Shown: positions 39,025-49,363, numbered from the stretch's first letter. The stretch: DNA of 64,000 nt from Pontibacillus salipaludis (GCF_014642405.1 NZ_BMIN01000001.1:310001-374000), one strand, 5' to 3'. A program made the numbers and translations. Notes: generated by a model not told the origin, from the sequence alone.

Positions 39025-40056
39025 CTATAACGTTGTAATTCTTTGCTCTAACCAAGACTTTGTAGAACCAGTATAAATATGAGGTTTCCCATCAAGTTGG
39101 TATGTTTCTTTAGCTCCTAAGAGCATCATAGCAATCTTAAATTCCTCATGAACATGATCTATCTTTTTAATTAGCGTTTCAAGATCGTCTTTCATTAACG
39201 TTCTAAGAAGCTGACCAGCCATACCAAATGCGTTAGCACCTAACACGAATGACTTCGCTCCATCTAAGCCATTACGCATTCCACCAGAGGCAATTACATT
39301 ACATTCTGGGAAGACGCTTTTGACTTCCTTGATAGATGTTACAGTTGGAATTCCCCATCCATTGTAAGATTCAAGAGGTTGTCTTCTGCGTTTATTCTCA
39401 ACATTAGAGAAGTTTGTTCCTCCCTTACCTCCAACATCAATATAGGAAACTCCTATTTCTTTCAACTGACGTGTAGTTTCCTGAGATATACCAAACCCAA
39501 CTTCCTTTAATATAACCGGAACCTCTACAGATTTTACAATTTCTTCAATTTGCTCTAGTCGAGTTGTAAAATCCCTATCTCCTTCCGGCATGATCAATTC
39601 CTGCAACACATTTAAATGGATCTGCAACGCATTGGCTTCTAACATGTCAATAGCACGTTTAGCCTGATCAAGTGTTGCTTCACTTCCTACGTTCGCAAAA
39701 ACAATGCCTTCAGGGTTTTCTTGTCTTACTACTTGATAACTCTTCATTTCTCTTTCATCTTTAAGAGCAGACATTTGCGATCCAACAGCAAGGGCAATTC
39801 CCGTTTCCTTTGCAGCTATAGCAAGGTCACGGTTAATGGCTTCTGTCTTCTCACCGCCTCCTCCAGTCATTGCATTTACAAAAAGAGGCGAACTTAAAGT
39901 AAGTTCGCCTAATTGAGTCTGCAATGAAATATCGTCCCAATGAATGTCCGTCAAACTCTGATGAATAATTTCCATCTCATCAAAGCTATTAATACCAAGA
40001 TCCTCACGGGATAATGCATGTCTAATATGCTCTAGTTTTCTTTTAGATCGACTCAA
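39025..40056 (-). CDS. fni: Type 2 isopentenyl-diphosphate delta-isomerase
   Basis: 343-residue FMN- and NADPH-dependent isomerase of IPP and DMAPP, unrelated to type 1 IDI. FVNAMTGGGGEKT, VGSQMSALKD, LQIHLNVLQE, MPEGDRDF and GGKGGTNF are diagnostic. A TTG start at 40056 after GGTGA aligns with the B. subtilis start (MTRAERKRQHI versus SRSKRKLEHI); a GTG three codons earlier is the alternative. Follows the S1-like gene by 22 bp. Confidence 0.93.
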   Translation of the reverse strand: MSRSKRKLEHIRHALSREDLGINSFDEMEIIHQSLTDIHWDDISLQTQLGELTLSSPLFVNAMTGGGGEKTEAINRDLAIAAKETGIALAVGSQMSALKDEREMKSYQVVRQENPEGIVFANVGSEATLDQAKRAIDMLEANALQIHLNVLQELIMPEGDRDFTTRLEQIEEIVKSVEVPVILKEVGFGISQETTRQLKEIGVSYIDVGGKGGTNFSNVENKRRRQPLESYNGWGIPTVTSIKEVKSVFPECNVIASGGMRNGLDGAKSFVLGANAFGMAGQLLRTLMKDDLETLIKKIDHVHEEFKIAMMLLGAKETYQLDGKPHIYTGSTKSWLEQRITTL

Positions 40057-40078
40057 TAATATCACCGAATTTTGTAGT

Positions 40079-41215
40079 TTATTTTAGTTTGTTTAGTTTG
40101 TCACCGATAAAGTCACCTAATTGAAAGCCACCATCGTCATCTCTCGTATATTGTTCTACTTGTTGACGATCTTGATCAGCCTCAATTTCTTTAATACTGA
40201 GTGAAATCCGCTTTTCATCTTCATTCACATCAAGTACTTTCACTTTAATGTCTTGACCTTCCTCAAGAACCTCTTGAGGTGTACCAATGTGCTGCTTAGA
40301 AATCTGCGAAATGTGTACAAGGCCTTCAACTCCAGGCAGAAGTTCTACAAAGGCACCAAAGTTAACCAAGCGGCGTACTTTACCTTCTAGAATATCTCCT
40401 GGGCGAATCTTTTCTCCCACCTGATCCCAAGGGCCAGGAAGTGTATCTTTAAGAGAAAGTGAAATCCGCTCATTATCACGGTCTACAGAAAGAACACGTA
40501 CTTGAATTTTCTGTCCTTCCTCTACCACATCAGAAGCTTTATCGACATGCTCATGAGCTAGTTGGGAGATGTGTACAAGACCATCTACTCCACCAATATC
40601 GACGAAAGCACCAAAATCAGTTAAGCGTTGAACAGTACCATCTAATACTTGATCTGCTTCAAGTTCCTGAAGTAAAGCAGCTTTGCGCGCGTCTTTTTCA
40701 TCTTCAACAACGGCACTATGAGAAAGGATTACTCGATTTTGTTCTCGGTCTAGCTCAATTACTTTGAGCGTAAGAGTTCTACCTTTGTAATCATTAAAGT
40801 CTTCAACATAATATGTTTCGACAAGAGAAGCTGGAATAAATCCACGAAGACCTACATCAACTACAAGACCACCTTTTACAATGTCTTTAACTTCAGCTTC
40901 GAATACTTCTCCACTTTCTAATTTTGCTTCAAGGTCTTCCCAAGCTGATTCAGCATCTACCGCACGCTTAGATAAGACAATTTCTTCATCATCCATTTTC
41001 TTTACTTTTAGCGTTAACTCGTCACCTTCTGATACCACATCAGCTGCTTTTTCTACATGTAAACTAGAAAGCTCACTGATCGGAACGATGCCTTCAACTT
41101 TGTAACCGATATCGACAAGTACCTGCTTGTCTTCAACTTTTACAACCTTACCCGTAAGTACATCGCCGACTGAAACGTTCGGCATTTCTGACATTTCTTG
41201 GTTCATTTCATCCAT
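40079..41215 (-). CDS. rpsA: 30S ribosomal protein S1 homologue (YpfD)
   Basis: 378-residue RNA-binding protein with four S1 OB-fold domains (repeated [27 protein letters not shown] and similar blocks), typical of the short Firmicute form rather than the six-domain E. coli protein. In B. subtilis it is not a fixed ribosome component. The ATG at 41215 follows AAGGAGGT. Confidence 0.94.
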   Translation of the reverse strand: MDEMNQEMSEMPNVSVGDVLTGKVVKVEDKQVLVDIGYKVEGIVPISELSSLHVEKAADVVSEGDELTLKVKKMDDEEIVLSKRAVDAESAWEDLEAKLESGEVFEAEVKDIVKGGLVVDVGLRGFIPASLVETYYVEDFNDYKGRTLTLKVIELDREQNRVILSHSAVVEDEKDARKAALLQELEADQVLDGTVQRLTDFGAFVDIGGVDGLVHISQLAHEHVDKASDVVEEGQKIQVRVLSVDRDNERISLSLKDTLPGPWDQVGEKIRPGDILEGKVRRLVNFGAFVELLPGVEGLVHISQISKQHIGTPQEVLEEGQDIKVKVLDVNEDEKRISLSIKEIEADQDRQQVEQYTRDDDGGFQLGDFIGDKLNKLK

Positions 41216-41313
41216 TAAAAAGACCTCCTTCAGTTCCGCCACAACCAACCATAAATATATCCTTGGTTCTAACTTCTAATATTTGAAGCTTTTTGTCAAG
41301 CAAAAGACGCCTA

Positions 41314-41895
41314 CTAGCGTTTTTTGTCTAAAAGCTTTTGAATATCTCCCATTATAACATCTGTAACCTCTTGAGATGAAGCCTTACGCTCTCTTAATTC
41401 TGCCATGGGTACAGGTTTTCCATAGATTACCCGTAATGGCTCCTTGCCTTTATAGGAGCCTACGATTGCACAAGGGATAACAGTTGCTTCAGATCGAAGT
41501 GCAAAAAAACCAGCTCCAGCTAGACCTTTCTTTAATTCTCCGGTTTTACTTCTAGTCCCCTCTGGGAATAATCCTAAAACCTGATTCTCTTCTAAAACGC
41601 CCATTGCTTTACGAAGAGCCTGACGATCTTTCATCCCCCGCTTCACAGGAAAAGCATGAATACGTTTTAATAGCCCACCGATTATTTTATTTTCAAACAA
41701 TTCCTCTTTAGCCATAAAATAAATGTCCCTTGGGGCTGTGATTCCAACTACAATTGGATCGAAATTTGAAATATGATTTGAACATATTACAACAGGACCT
41801 TTTTCAGGTATGTTTTCCTTTCCTTCCACCTTAATTCGGTAGCGAGGGTAAAAGATGGTAGCACAAATTGACCTGGCTATCTTATATAACGCCAT
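41314..41895 (-). CDS. plsC: 1-acyl-sn-glycerol-3-phosphate acyltransferase
   Basis: 193-residue membrane-associated acyltransferase that forms phosphatidic acid. The HX4D catalytic motif is His41-Asp46 in SNHISNFDP and the substrate motif is FPEGTRS near 113. Located 2 bp after cmk. Works with gpsA products in phospholipid synthesis. Confidence 0.93.
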   Translation of the reverse strand: MALYKIARSICATIFYPRYRIKVEGKENIPEKGPVVICSNHISNFDPIVVGITAPRDIYFMAKEELFENKIIGGLLKRIHAFPVKRGMKDRQALRKAMGVLEENQVLGLFPEGTRSKTGELKKGLAGAGFFALRSEATVIPCAIVGSYKGKEPLRVIYGKPVPMAELRERKASSQEVTDVIMGDIQKLLDKKR

Positions 41896-41897
41896 GA

Positions 41898-42581
41898 TTA
41901 TTCACCTCTATCTAATTTATCGTGAACAACACGTAATATTTTTTCAGCCACTTCTGTAATAGATAAAGCTGTCGTATCAATTTCAATTGCATCTTCTGCT
42001 TTCAAGAGAGGAGAAACCTCACGCTCTGAATCTAATTGGTCACGTCTTCTGATCTCATCTTTTAATTTCTCCAAATCCGAAGAAAAACCTTTTTCGAGAT
42101 TTTCTTTATGACGACGTTCTGCTCGTTCTTGGACCGAAGCAATCAAAAAGATTTTTACTTCAGCATCTGGTATAACGTGTGTGCCTATGTCACGACCATC
42201 CATAACCACACCTCGCTTTAAAGCTAATTCTCGCTGTCGTTTAACCATCTCGTGTCTAACTTCCCCATGCTTAGCTACAATGGATACTTGGTTGGTTACT
42301 TCTTCAGTACGAATATCAAGTGTTACTTCTTTACCATCTAAAATAACTTTTTGGCCGTCTGTTGATTGCTGAAGGTCAATAGTCGTATCCGTTAGCAAAT
42401 TCATTAACGATGTTTCTTCCTCTAAAGAAACACCTTCTTTAATAGCTTTATACGTAAGTGCACGGTACATAGCACCAGTATCTATATAAACGTAGGTTAA
42501 CTTCTCTGCTATAATTTTGGCTACTGTACTCTTACCAGCAGCTGCTGGTCCATCAATAGCTACTGCAATATTTTGTTTCAT
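41898..42581 (-). CDS. cmk: Cytidylate kinase
   Basis: 227-residue NMP kinase for CMP and dCMP. P-loop GPAAAGKST (11-19), [10 protein letters not shown] and [12 protein letters not shown] are conserved. Co-directional with plsC and rpsA as in B. subtilis. Confidence 0.97.
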   Translation of the reverse strand: MKQNIAVAIDGPAAAGKSTVAKIIAEKLTYVYIDTGAMYRALTYKAIKEGVSLEEETSLMNLLTDTTIDLQQSTDGQKVILDGKEVTLDIRTEEVTNQVSIVAKHGEVRHEMVKRQRELALKRGVVMDGRDIGTHVIPDAEVKIFLIASVQERAERRHKENLEKGFSSDLEKLKDEIRRRDQLDSEREVSPLLKAEDAIEIDTTALSITEVAEKILRVVHDKLDRGE

Positions 42582-42700
42582 CCTAATCCCTCTTTCACTT
42601 GCAAAAATACAATATGACTAACCAAAGGCTAGTTCAAACAGTTTGGTTCAACTCAAGGTCAATAACGTTTCCTTGCGTTATGTATTGGTATCATTATACT

Positions 42701-42901
42701 TCAAAAGGATAACACATCACCAAAGATGCGGTCTATTGTTTCTACTATATTGGTTTCGAGCCTTTTACCCACACCAAAATATTCGTAGACCGGTTGTACA
42801 TATAAAGAAAAATCGGTATAAAGCATTAATGCCTGAAACACGACTAACAATATCGCATGTACTAATACTAGTGTACAAAGCCATTGTTCAAAACGTTTCA
42901 T
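42701..42901 (-). CDS. ypfB: YpfB-family small membrane protein
   Basis: 66 residues with one strong membrane span near the N-terminus. It fits the YpfB (DUF5359) position between ypfA and cmk, but similarity is low. ATG at 42901 with AAGAGG upstream. Function unknown. Confidence 0.65.
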   Translation of the reverse strand: MKRFEQWLCTLVLVHAILLVVFQALMLYTDFSLYVQPVYEYFGVGKRLETNIVETIDRIFGDVLSF

Positions 42902-42955
42902 AGTATACAGCCTCTTTTTAGCTAATAGCGTATCCTCTCTAATCATCTTTATACG

Positions 42956-43621
42956 TTATCTTACTCTACTTCTTCTCCAAAGCAACTGACGTTCAAAGCA
43001 AAAACGAATCAAAAGCTCTCTATCACGGTGATCAATATGTGTGAATTCAAGAGATAACTGGTCTCGCTTTGTAGATTTCTCCTGAAAGATTCGAACAATC
43101 CTTGAAGTAGTTTGAATATAATGGGTTTCTCCTGAGGATAGAGGAATCACAAACCATACCTCAACTTGGTCCTCCTCATGTAATTGATGATGGTCCGGCG
43201 GTATTACAGCTGCCCCTCCCCCACTAATATCAAGAGTTATGGTCGTGAAAGGCTCCTGACGTCCTTCTAGCCCTTGTACACTTACATCAACTGCTGTTTC
43301 TACTCTGACATATTGACGCCGTTGTATCCGTATCATTTTTTTCTTGCCTGGATTATGTATAGCTAAAACAGGAATTTGTAGCTTCTTACGTTCCTTCACT
43401 TCTGTGGTAAACATATATATAGATTGATCTTCTCCGACAAATGTTACTTTAAACTGTGTACCCTCAAAGAAAAAGCCGGTTCTACCAGTCTTTTCATTTA
43501 CAGGATAATCAATGTAAAACATTTGATTATCTTGTTCTACGAGCTTGCAATAAAACGTTTCTGGCTCTTCATCAGTGTCCTGATTTGGTTCAAGTGTTAA
43601 TGACATCCCAATTTTTATCAC
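42956..43621 (-). CDS. ypfA: PilZ-domain c-di-GMP receptor (YpfA/MotI)
   Basis: 221 residues: an N-terminal YcgR-like domain (FYIDYPVNEKTGRTGFF) and a C-terminal PilZ domain with the RRQYVR and DISGGG c-di-GMP motifs. In B. subtilis the orthologue (MotI, DgrA) binds the flagellar motor and acts as a clutch. The GTG at 43621 after AGAGGAA is preferred; upstream frame has no site. Confidence 0.9.
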   Translation of the reverse strand: MIKIGMSLTLEPNQDTDEEPETFYCKLVEQDNQMFYIDYPVNEKTGRTGFFFEGTQFKVTFVGEDQSIYMFTTEVKERKKLQIPVLAIHNPGKKKMIRIQRRQYVRVETAVDVSVQGLEGRQEPFTTITLDISGGGAAVIPPDHHQLHEEDQVEVWFVIPLSSGETHYIQTTSRIVRIFQEKSTKRDQLSLEFTHIDHRDRELLIRFCFERQLLWRRSRVR

Positions 43622-43726
43622 TTTACGTTCCTCTCTCCCCCACAACATGGTCCTAAGGTCTCATATTTATTATGTCAAAAAAAAGCAAAAAGGGAAAGAT
43701 AGATCTCTATCTTCCCCAAAAATCTC

Positions 43727-45058
43727 CTATTCAAATTTCATTTCTGCTTGCTTTAGTTTTTCAACTTTTTCTTCTATACCATCGTTAGCATTAATAAAAA
43801 TACGATAGGTACTTTCCCCTAAAGTACCTAGGAATTCATAACACAAAACCTCTTCGTTGAGATCATTTTCAATAATTGCCATATGTTGTTCTTGTATTTT
43901 AACGTTTGGATTTACATTGCTCCTAGCTTCTTCTTCAGATATTTTTGGATCTTTAATGGACCGCTTATGATGATTCATAAGAAAATCTCGAGCTGACAGA
44001 CCGAGGATATCGCCATTATCAAGAGCTACCTTTACTTGTAAGGAATCTGGATAAATACGGACATCATCTTGAACGTGTAAGAAATTGTACACTCCAACTT
44101 CATCGTATTGTGTGCTCTGGAAGTTCTCCATCTGCTTATATTTATATTTCTCCAGAAAGTCTTTAGCCTTTCCAGAACCTTCATATAAACCTAATTTAGC
44201 TTCTTTAAGGTCCCTTTCAACTAATATACTTATTGGATGTCCACCTTTCACAGACATGTCCATATACCCATTCTTCTTATCACTTCTATAGGATAGGCTG
44301 TAAGTTGGGACTTCAGCGCCCTTCCCACTTTTAGTCATTGTTACTTTAGCACCTTGCGGGATCTCGAAAATCTTTTTTGTTTTTTCTCTAGCTTTTTCTT
44401 CTGAGAGGTTTTCACCATTTAGGAATTGATATTCATGGTTCTGCTGAGAGGCACCAGTAAAAGTAGGACCTAAATCACCTTCAGCATACCCTTCCATATT
44501 CTTTTCCACCGTTTTAAAACCATCAATAATAGTATTATCGGTTTTGTCATCACTTGCTAGAGCTAGTTGTACGTCCATCCAACGTAAGTTATCATTTAGA
44601 ACCATATATTGAACTTTTCGTAATTCTTTCTCAATCTTTCCTGACTCTTTGTACAAGTTTTCTAACAACTTAACCTCATCATCTGTTAAAGGGTTTTTGT
44701 TTAAATCTCGAATTGCTGTGCGATAAGTAAACTCCCCTATATCTGAGAGAAACTCTTCAGTCTTATTAAAAGGGAGGAGGGCAAGTGGTAACTGGCCCAC
44801 ATCATTATGCGCTTCTGATGTAATCCTCCAAATATCGGCTAATTGAGGTGATAATTGTTTTTGTGAATTCATTGCTAAAACCGTTCCAATTTTATCATGT
44901 AACAAATTCGTATGGTAAGACAAATCATGGAAAGCTCGTTGGTAGGAGTTTTCTGCCTGAACAAGTATGGCATTCTTCTCCTGGTGTTCCTGGTACCCCC
45001 ATACAGCAGTACCTGTAACGCCAACAGCTAACACACCAATAAGGAGCCAACGTATCAT
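43727..45058 (-). CDS. ypeB: Germination protein YpeB
   Basis: 443 residues with one N-terminal membrane anchor and a large extracytoplasmic part with PepSY-like domains in the C-terminal half. YpeB is needed to place and protect SleB in the spore. Directly follows sleB (18 bp), the conserved pair. Confidence 0.95.
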   Translation of the reverse strand: MIRWLLIGVLAVGVTGTAVWGYQEHQEKNAILVQAENSYQRAFHDLSYHTNLLHDKIGTVLAMNSQKQLSPQLADIWRITSEAHNDVGQLPLALLPFNKTEEFLSDIGEFTYRTAIRDLNKNPLTDDEVKLLENLYKESGKIEKELRKVQYMVLNDNLRWMDVQLALASDDKTDNTIIDGFKTVEKNMEGYAEGDLGPTFTGASQQNHEYQFLNGENLSEEKAREKTKKIFEIPQGAKVTMTKSGKGAEVPTYSLSYRSDKKNGYMDMSVKGGHPISILVERDLKEAKLGLYEGSGKAKDFLEKYKYKQMENFQSTQYDEVGVYNFLHVQDDVRIYPDSLQVKVALDNGDILGLSARDFLMNHHKRSIKDPKISEEEARSNVNPNVKIQEQHMAIIENDLNEEVLCYEFLGTLGESTYRIFINANDGIEEKVEKLKQAEMKFE

Positions 45059-45076
45059 AACAGTTCCACCCTTTCT

Positions 45077-45901
45077 CTATTTAGCAAATATATGCTTGCC
45101 TATTTTTTTAATCTGTGGTCGACTCCAAATCCAACCTGATGTAGCGGTATTTGGATTAAAATAATAGAGAGCATTTTGGGAAGGATCCCAACCGTTCATC
45201 GCATCCATAACCGCTTTCTTAGATGTTTCGTCTGGCTCAAGCCATATTTGACCATCACTTACTGCCGTAAAAGCTCTCGGCTCAAAGATGACCCCAGAAA
45301 CACTATTTGGAAATGTTGAACTTTCTACCCTGTTTAAAATAACAGCAGCAACCGCTACTTGGCCCACATAAGGTTCTCCACGCGCTTCTCCATGAACCGC
45401 ATTCGCCATGAGTTGAATATCATTTTGAGAATAACCGGTTGGAACGTTTACGGATGTAGGTTCTGATGGTCCATCATCTTTCTTTTTATCTCCACCTTTT
45501 GGAGAAGGCTCAGTTTGCTGTTCTTTAGGTGTCCCCCCATAGTAGGTAAAATCTTTTCCGGAATTAATCTGTTTTTTTACGTATTGCTTATCATAATTAG
45601 TAGCATCTATTAATTTTTGTTTCGCTTCCTGTCCAGCCAATCCATCAACTTCTAACCCGAATTCTTTCTGAAAGTTTCGAAGCGCCCAATAAGTCCCCCA
45701 ACCAAAGACTCCATCAATGTTCCCTTCATAGAATCCGATATACTGAAGCCTTGCTTGTAATTCAATTACATCATCACCAGTAGAACCTTTCTGTAAAACC
45801 CTTGGACTAAACGCATGAGATGTTTGATCAACACTAGATGATATGGAGATCGTTAACATACAAACGATCAATAAAATTGACAACACTCGCAACCATTTCA
45901 T
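45077..45901 (-). CDS. sleB: Spore cortex-lytic enzyme SleB
   Basis: 274 residues: signal peptide (1-28), peptidoglycan-binding domain (about 35-95), a Ser/Pro/Lys-rich linker, and the catalytic Hydrolase_2 domain (about 150-274, NAVHGEARGEP with the likely catalytic Glu). It is a lytic transglycosylase that cuts cortex peptidoglycan during germination. The ATG at 45901 follows AGGAGG; a 23-codon upstream extension is unlikely. Confidence 0.96.
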   Translation of the reverse strand: MKWLRVLSILLIVCMLTISISSSVDQTSHAFSPRVLQKGSTGDDVIELQARLQYIGFYEGNIDGVFGWGTYWALRNFQKEFGLEVDGLAGQEAKQKLIDATNYDKQYVKKQINSGKDFTYYGGTPKEQQTEPSPKGGDKKKDDGPSEPTSVNVPTGYSQNDIQLMANAVHGEARGEPYVGQVAVAAVILNRVESSTFPNSVSGVIFEPRAFTAVSDGQIWLEPDETSKKAVMDAMNGWDPSQNALYYFNPNTATSGWIWSRPQIKKIGKHIFAK

Positions 45902-45974
45902 ATCCCGTATATCCTCCTGAACTATAGTCTTATGAACTGTAGTTTCTGAATCTAATGGGATTTTATACATGAAA

Positions 45975-46449
45975 GAAAAGCGCAGGCGGGGTGGTTAGGG
46001 GCGTATGGATAAGCAAATTAACAGAAGTGGCGTTAAGCCACTGGAGTTAATTTACTTATCTCACTAGCCCCTCCCCGCTGGAGCTAGACAATAAGAAAAG
46101 CGCATCAGGCTTGTTCAGAGGCGTACGGATAAGACCACCCATGGAAGTGAGCTTGCTCACTGTAATGGATGGTCTTATCTCGCTAGCCTCTAAGCCCCAG
46201 GAGCTAGACAGTAGAAAAGCGCAGGCGGGGTGGTTAGGGGTGTAAGGATAAGCAAGTTAACGGAAGTGGCGTTAAGCCACTGGAGTTAATTTGCTTATCT
46301 CACTAGCCCCTCCCCGCTGGAGCTAGACAATAAGAAAAGCGCATCAGGCTTGTTCAGAGGCGTACGGATAAGACCACCCATGGAAGTGAGCTTGCTCACT
46401 GTAATGGGTGGCCTTATCTCGCTAGCCTCTAAGCCCCAGGAGCTAGACA
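45975..46449 (+). repeat. Array of four 116-bp hairpin repeats (A-B-A-B)
   Basis: Units at 45975-46090 (A1), 46095-46210 (B1), 46214-46329 (A2) and 46334-46449 (B2), separated by ATAA, GTA and ATAA. All start GAAAAGCGCA and end GGAGCTAGACA. The A-B pair is duplicated with a 239-bp period. Every unit folds into a long imperfect hairpin with tip AGTGGC-GCCACT (A) or AGTGAGC-GCTCACT (B). The array starts 74 bp upstream of sleB and fills most of the 659-bp gap to prsW; the rest holds only the prsW terminator. No reading frame. Confidence 0.92.
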
Positions 46450-46528
46450 AGGCAAGGCATCAATCTACTGCGATAACCTCTCTCAAACTAAGAAATGTCT
46501 AACAAGTACTTTTTAAAAGAGGATAAAA

Positions 46529-46560
46529 ATAAAAAAACCGCTCCTAAAAAGAAGCGGGTC
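46529..46560 (-). terminator. Rho-independent terminator after prsW
   Basis: CCGCTTC pairs with GGAGCGG-type sequence and a run of seven Ts follows on the minus strand, directly at the prsW stop. Confidence 0.75.
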
Positions 46561-47247
46561 TCAAGCTTTCCATTTATTTTGTTCAATTGGAATTACATCA
46601 GCAGGTACCATATTGGCTTGTTTCACTTTTCTTAAAGCAATAAGCCATAATATGATCATAAATGGTGTCAATGTATACTGCCATGTCGATTGCCATATTT
46701 CTAAGATATAATCATATAGTCCGTGAAGTAAAATAGGCGTTGCTAGTGCAAGCCAAACTACATAGATCGAACCTCTTTTCCGATCCGTTTTCCCCTTACC
46801 TAGATAATACCCCATGATCACTCCAAATAAGGCATGAGAAGAAACTGGGAAAAGAGCTCTTAAAAAGGCGACTTCTACACCATTGGCTAATAAATACAAT
46901 ATGTTTTCAACAGTAGCAAAGCCTAGGCTAATAGAAACACCATAAACAATCCCATCATAACGTCCTTCGAAATGGTCTTGTTTATAAACCGCATACATAA
47001 AAATAAACCATTTGAAGAATTCCTCTAAACCACCGGCTAGAAGGAACGATTTTGTAGCTGGATATTGTAACACGCCTTCTGTTTCAAAAGCGTACTGGAT
47101 AAACATAATCGGAAACACTAATAACGAGCCCATCACAAAGGTCCTAAAAACAATTGAGAAAGGCTTAGAGTCAAAACGGTCTTTCAAATAAAAAAACGAC
47201 ATGAGCGCAAAGCCCGGTGCCACTGCTGCTGAGAGTATTGTAAACAC
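46561..47247 (-). CDS. prsW: Intramembrane protease PrsW
   Basis: 228-residue multi-span membrane protein of the PrsW family. Active-site residues fit: EEFFK at 75-79, ATVEN on a later helix and HGLYDY. In B. subtilis it makes the site-1 cut in anti-sigma RsiW. No rsiW is in this window; rsiX is. Conserved neighbour of sleB-ypeB. Confidence 0.92.
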   Translation of the reverse strand: MFTILSAAVAPGFALMSFFYLKDRFDSKPFSIVFRTFVMGSLLVFPIMFIQYAFETEGVLQYPATKSFLLAGGLEEFFKWFIFMYAVYKQDHFEGRYDGIVYGVSISLGFATVENILYLLANGVEVAFLRALFPVSSHALFGVIMGYYLGKGKTDRKRGSIYVVWLALATPILLHGLYDYILEIWQSTWQYTLTPFMIILWLIALRKVKQANMVPADVIPIEQNKWKA

Positions 47248-47334
47248 GACCGTTCCTCCTCTTTCAATTCAATCTATTTCATCGTATCATGAACATAATG
47301 GAAAGAAAATACTTGAAATAAGAAGGTGTTTATA

Positions 47335-48303
47335 GTGAAAAAGATTATTGTATTACATACAGGCGGAACAATTTCCATGAAAGAAGATAAAAATACAGGG
47401 ACAGTTGCACCAGATTTAGATCATCCTCTCTACGAAATGCTACCATCCTTGGCTACTTCCGCAAATATTGAAGATGAAGTAGTCTTCCATTTACCCTCTC
47501 CTCATATGACGCCTTCACATATGTTAACTTTGGGGCAAAGAATACATGAAAGACTGGCCACTGAGCAAATAGATGGTATTGTTATTACCCATGGAACAGA
47601 CACTCTAGAAGAAACAGCTTACTTTCTAGATTTGTACTTACAAACAAGGAAACCAATCATCGTTACTGGGGCTATGCGTTCTTCTAATGAAATTGGTTCA
47701 GATGGTCTTTACAACTTATTAACATCTGTTCGAGTTGCCTGCTCTGATGAAGCACAGGATAAAGGTGTTTTAGTCGTGATGAATGATGAAATTCATAGTG
47801 CAAAGAACGTTACAAAAACATCAACTAGTAATGTAGCGACTTTTCAAAGTCCTCAATACGGCCCTATAGGTATAGTCACTAAAACGGGTATAATGTTTCA
47901 CCATACATTAACATCACATGAGTCCTACCCAATCCAACATATTCAAAAGCGTGTTACCCTTATAAAAACATATGCGGGAATGGACTCGGAAACAGTAGAA
48001 GCTATACGACATACTAAACCGGACGGACTAGTCATAGAAGCACTTGGACAGGGGAATGTCCCACCGCAAATCGTTGAACCACTAAAGAAATTAATCGAAG
48101 ACCGAATTCCTGTAGTCCTTGTATCCCGATGCTACCAGGGTATAGCTCAAGATGTATACAGTTATGAAGGAGGGGGGCGTAAGCTGAAAGAAATGGGAGT
48201 TGTATTCTCTAACGGTCTCACCGGCCCTAAAGCTCGTATTAAACTTATGATCGCTTTAGAAATGACACAGAACCCTTCCGAACTCGTTCATATCTTTGCA
48301 TAA
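47335..48303 (+). CDS. ansA: Type I L-asparaginase
   Basis: 322-residue cytosolic asparaginase. Catalytic threonine motifs HTGGTIS (Thr9 and Thr12 region) and THGTDTLEETAY are both present, with TGAMR. A GTG start at 47335 follows AAGAAGG; the frame opens three codons earlier. Single plus-strand gene with its own terminator; no aspartase gene beside it. Its place between prsW and ypdA is not the B. subtilis arrangement. Confidence 0.93.
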   Translation: MKKIIVLHTGGTISMKEDKNTGTVAPDLDHPLYEMLPSLATSANIEDEVVFHLPSPHMTPSHMLTLGQRIHERLATEQIDGIVITHGTDTLEETAYFLDLYLQTRKPIIVTGAMRSSNEIGSDGLYNLLTSVRVACSDEAQDKGVLVVMNDEIHSAKNVTKTSTSNVATFQSPQYGPIGIVTKTGIMFHHTLTSHESYPIQHIQKRVTLIKTYAGMDSETVEAIRHTKPDGLVIEALGQGNVPPQIVEPLKKLIEDRIPVVLVSRCYQGIAQDVYSYEGGGRKLKEMGVVFSNGLTGPKARIKLMIALEMTQNPSELVHIFA

Positions 48304-48341
48304 TTCATTTTAGTTTCTAAAAGAAAATTACCTTATTACAT

Positions 48342-48379
48342 AAAAAGGTTCTACGCACTCCTATGCGTAGAACCTTTTC
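48342..48379. terminator. Bidirectional terminator between ansA and ypdA
   Basis: AAAAGGTTCTACGCA pairs perfectly with TGCGTAGAACCTTTT between convergent genes. Confidence 0.88.
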
Positions 48380-48385
48380 TAACTT

Positions 48386-49363
48386 TTATTTCTCACTACA
48401 GATCGCTTCAGCAATATACTCACCATGATGACGACCATTTTCAATAAAAATTTCATTATTGTTATACCCTGCAGCAATAACTCCAGCTATATATATACCC
48501 TCAATATTGGTTTCCATTGTATCTTTGTTAAATGTAGGACGTCCCGTATCCTCTTCAATCTCAATACCCATCTTACGTAAGAAACTATGGTCTGGGTGGT
48601 ATCCAGTCATAGCAAATACAAAGTCATTCTCAACTTCCTTTTTCTCTCCATGAACCTCATAATAAACTTTATCATAGGTAATTTCAGTAACAGTAGCATT
48701 AAATTCCATTTTAATTACTTCTTTGTTAACTAGAGCTTCAAATTCAGGAAGAATCCAAGGTTTTACACTCTTAGAATAGTCAGACTGACGATACAGAACC
48801 GTAACATTCGCACCCGCTTTTACCAGCTCTAAAGTAGCATCGACAGCGGAGTTCTTCCCTCCTATCACCACGACATCTTTATCGAAATAAGGGTGAGACT
48901 CCTTAAAGTAGTGACTCACTTTATCTAACGTTTCACCAGGGATCCCCATGTGATTCGGATGATCATAGTATCCTGTGGCAATAATGATCTGATTAGCTTG
49001 ATAAGTTACTTCCTCACCATTGTTTCGCTCCGAGCACAAGGTAAAGATCTCATTATCCTTTGTAACGCTTGTTACTTTTTCATAAGCATTTACACGAAGA
49101 TTCTTTCGCTTAGCAACCGCACGATAATACGCAAGAGCTTGGTTACGTACTGGCTTTTTCATTTCTGTAATAAAAGGCATTCGACCAATTTCTAATTTCT
49201 CGCTTGAGCTGAAAAAAGTCTGGTGAGTCGGATAATTATAGATCGCATTTACTACATTTCCTTTTTCAATGATAAGAGGGTTCAGACCTCTTTCTTGAAG
49301 TTCAATCGCAGCCGATAAACCACATGGCCCTGCTCCTACAACAATTACATCTTCCTTCTGCAA
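48386..49363 (-). CDS. ypdA: Bacillithiol disulfide reductase YpdA
   Basis: 325-residue FAD/NAD(P)H oxidoreductase. FAD motif GAGPCG (10-15) and a second dinucleotide motif GGKNSAVDATLELVKAG. YpdA reduces oxidised bacillithiol, linking it with bshA in this window. It precedes gudB's terminator and is usual next to gudB in Bacillus. Confidence 0.93.
   Translation of the reverse strand: MQKEDVIVVGAGPCGLSAAIELQERGLNPLIIEKGNVVNAIYNYPTHQTFFSSSEKLEIGRMPFITEMKKPVRNQALAYYRAVAKRKNLRVNAYEKVTSVTKDNEIFTLCSERNNGEEVTYQANQIIIATGYYDHPNHMGIPGETLDKVSHYFKESHPYFDKDVVVIGGKNSAVDATLELVKAGANVTVLYRQSDYSKSVKPWILPEFEALVNKEVIKMEFNATVTEITYDKVYYEVHGEKKEVENDFVFAMTGYHPDHSFLRKMGIEIEEDTGRPTFNKDTMETNIEGIYIAGVIAAGYNNNEIFIENGRHHGEYIAEAICSEK

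Noticed and set aside
45975-46449. CRISPR array
   Set aside because: Units are 116 bp, each a self-contained hairpin, with only 3-4 bp between them; there are no spacers and no cas genes.
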